Positions 4,789-6,106 of a stretch of 6,106 nucleotides of DNA are shown here, piece by piece. Both the position numbers and the translations under genes were made by a program. This stretch comes from Deltaproteobacteria bacterium. Lineage in GTDB: Bacteria > Desulfobacterota > Syntrophia > Syntrophales > UBA2210. The stretch lies in NCBI GenBank assembly GCA_016935935.1, contig JAFGPZ010000156.1, forward strand, positions 1 through 6,106, read 5' to 3'. Every line of letters begins with the position of its first letter. Positions within the stretch are counted from its first letter, which is position 1. Under the pieces are notes generated by a model that had not been told where the DNA came from, did not search any database, and worked only from the letters and a program-made list of their open reading frames with translations.

Positions 4789-6106
4789 TTACTCTTCTTC
4801 TGTTTCTCCTTCAAATCCCTTCAGCGGTCTGTAACGCAAATCAGTCTTCCTCTCCCTTTCTCCGGGAATTACCAAAGCATTGGCAACCATTTCATGGATA
4901 CCCGTAACCTCCACGCCCGGAACCCAGTATTCAAGGAGGGGTGGAAACACGGCTCTGTCGATGGCGCACACGCAACTGAGATGATTTACCCCGTGCTTTT
5001 CATGAACATAACGCAGGGCGTTTGCCCGGGGGAACCCGCCACGCATTCTTAGTTCTAAATCTTCATCGGCATTGAGGCCACTTCCGCTTCCGCAGCAGAA
5101 GGTCTTTTCCCTGATCGTATCGGGTGGCATCTCATAAAAATTATTGCATACATTATTGATGATGTATCGTGGCTCCTCGAAAAGACCCAATGCCCTCGCA
5201 GGATTACAGGAATCATGAAAGGTCGGTATTATATGGTCGTTCCTCGACTTGTCGAGATTCAGTTTTCCGTTCCGTATCAAATCGGCAGTAAATTCTGTGA
5301 TGTGCACCATCTTCGTTGATTTGGCATTTTCGAATTTTGTTCCCGTTATGGGGGACACAGGCTCTTCGAGAAAATCGGCAGGTCCGTTCCATGTATCCAT
5401 ATACTGATTAACAACTCGCCACATATGGCCACACTCGCCACCCAGTATCCACTTCACACCGAGCCGCTTGGCCTCTGAGAACATCTTGTAGTTCAGTCTC
5501 TTCCCCATCTCGTGAGACATAAAATACCCGAAATTGCCTCCCTCTGCAGCGTAACCGCTGAACGTATAGTCAAGACCGAGATATTCGAAGAGGAGGAGAT
5601 ACCCCATGAAGGTGTAGGTCCCGGGATCGGCGAAATAATCACCCGAGGGTGCGATAAAGAGGATTTCGGCACCCTTCCTGTTAAAGGTGGGATTGGGCCT
5701 TATACCCGTTACTTCTTCGCACTCATCCATAAAAAATTCTATCGTGTCTTTATAGGCGTGAGGTGGTGCACCTATATGGCTGCCCGTCCGGTAGCAACTC
5801 CCCACCGATGCCATTATCCATTCTATATTGAGTCCAACGGAGCTGAGCAATTCTCTTCCGAGGATTGTAATTTCAGCCATATCAATGCCGTAAGGACAGA
5901 AAACGGAACAGCGACGGCACTCGGAACACTGATGGAAGTAATAGAACAGTTCCTTAAGCACATCTTCTGTAAGATCTCTGGCACCTGCAAGTCTGCCCAA
6001 CATTTTTCCCGATGTGGTAAAATACCGCCGGTATATGGACCGCAGCAACTCAGCCCTGAGTACGGGCATGTTCTTTGGATCGCCGCCACCGATGAAATAG
6101 TGGCAC
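4789..6106 (-). CDS. dsrK: DsrK, HdrD-like Fe-S subunit of DsrMKJOP (5' end outside window)
   Basis: The cytoplasmic catalytic-type subunit, thought to act on the DsrC disulfide/trisulfide. The frame is open through the right edge: upstream of the Met at 6069 it reads CHYFIGGGDPKN, standard DsrK sequence, so that Met is internal and roughly 100 N-terminal residues, including the rest of the first cluster motif, lie outside. Counting from that Met: CSECRRCSVFCP (Cys48, 51, 54, 58) binds a [4Fe-4S] cluster. GGECGH (211-216), HDSCNPARALG (285-295), CCGSGSGL (325-332) and LSCVCAIDR (364-372) belong to the CCG-type cysteine-rich domains shared with HdrD/HdrB, which hold the active-site cluster. 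The C-terminus is the usual WVPGVEVTGIHEMVANALV followed by a charged tail ending in EEE. dsrM is expected upstream, to the right. Confidence 0.96.
   Translation of the reverse strand, partial: CHYFIGGGDPKNMPVLRAELLRSIYRRYFTTSGKMLGRLAGARDLTEDVLKELFYYFHQCSECRRCSVFCPYGIDMAEITILGRELLSSVGLNIEWIMASVGSCYRTGSHIGAPPHAYKDTIEFFMDECEEVTGIRPNPTFNRKGAEILFIAPSGDYFADPGTYTFMGYLLLFEYLGLDYTFSGYAAEGGNFGYFMSHEMGKRLNYKMFSEAKRLGVKWILGGECGHMWRVVNQYMDTWNGPADFLEEPVSPITGTKFENAKSTKMVHITEFTADLIRNGKLNLDKSRNDHIIPTFHDSCNPARALGLFEEPRYIINNVCNNFYEMPPDTIREKTFCCGSGSGLNADEDLELRMRGGFPRANALRYVHEKHGVNHLSCVCAIDRAVFPPLLEYWVPGVEVTGIHEMVANALVIPGERERKTDLRYRPLKGFEGETEEE

Noticed and set aside
6067..6069. ATG 6069 as the start of dsrK
   Set aside because: The frame continues upstream through CHYFIGGGDPKN to the window edge, which is conserved DsrK sequence, so the Met is internal.
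5823..6089. Second minus-strand frame overlapping the 5' part of visible dsrK
   Set aside because: It is an out-of-frame shadow; the dsrK frame holds the conserved cysteine motifs.

Overview
The window looks like a chromosomal segment of a dissimilatory sulfate- or sulfite-reducing bacterium, probably a member of the Desulfobacterota. The main reason is a tightly packed minus-strand gene run encoding DsrK, DsrJ, DsrO and DsrP, four of the five subunits of the DsrMKJOP membrane complex. dsrK is followed directly by dsrJ, with no dsrL between them as in sulfur oxidisers of the Allochromatium type, which favours a reducer. The lineage is inferred from gene content only.

Layout from left to right. 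Positions 1-412 (minus): a complete small IscU/NifU-type Fe-S scaffold gene, followed by a perfect Shine-Dalgarno at the window edge for a further minus-strand gene outside the window. Positions 413-792: a divergent intergenic region with a near-consensus sigma-70 promoter for the plus-strand genes. Positions 793-1230 (plus): a PaaI-like hotdog thioesterase. Positions 1240-1273: an unusual nested palindrome that also contains a TTGACA -35 hexamer. Positions 1310-1903 (plus): an HD-domain hydrolase of the YedJ/YpgQ type. Positions 1930-1975: a large imperfect hairpin between convergent genes. Positions 1993-2322 (minus): a 109-residue protein I do not recognise, starting at GTG with a strong Shine-Dalgarno, 21 nt after dsrP. 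Positions 2344-6106 (minus): dsrP, dsrO, dsrJ and the 3' part of dsrK, with gaps of 8 nt, a 4-nt ATGA overlap, and about 11 nt.

How the dsr genes work together (family knowledge): DsrMKJOP is a transmembrane redox complex. DsrP (with DsrM, outside the window) contacts the menaquinone pool, DsrJ and DsrO lie on the periplasmic side, and DsrK, a cytoplasmic HdrD-like protein, is thought to handle the DsrC disulfide/trisulfide produced by sulfite reduction. The spacing implies a single dsr(M)KJOP-orf109 transcript read right to left, with the unknown gene as the last cistron before the hairpin.

The points most worth a second look are the unknown last cistron, the correlated loss in DsrO of three of the four ligands of one predicted Fe-S cluster, and the palindrome/promoter element before the HD gene. 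I found no mobile element, CRISPR array, tRNA or rRNA.
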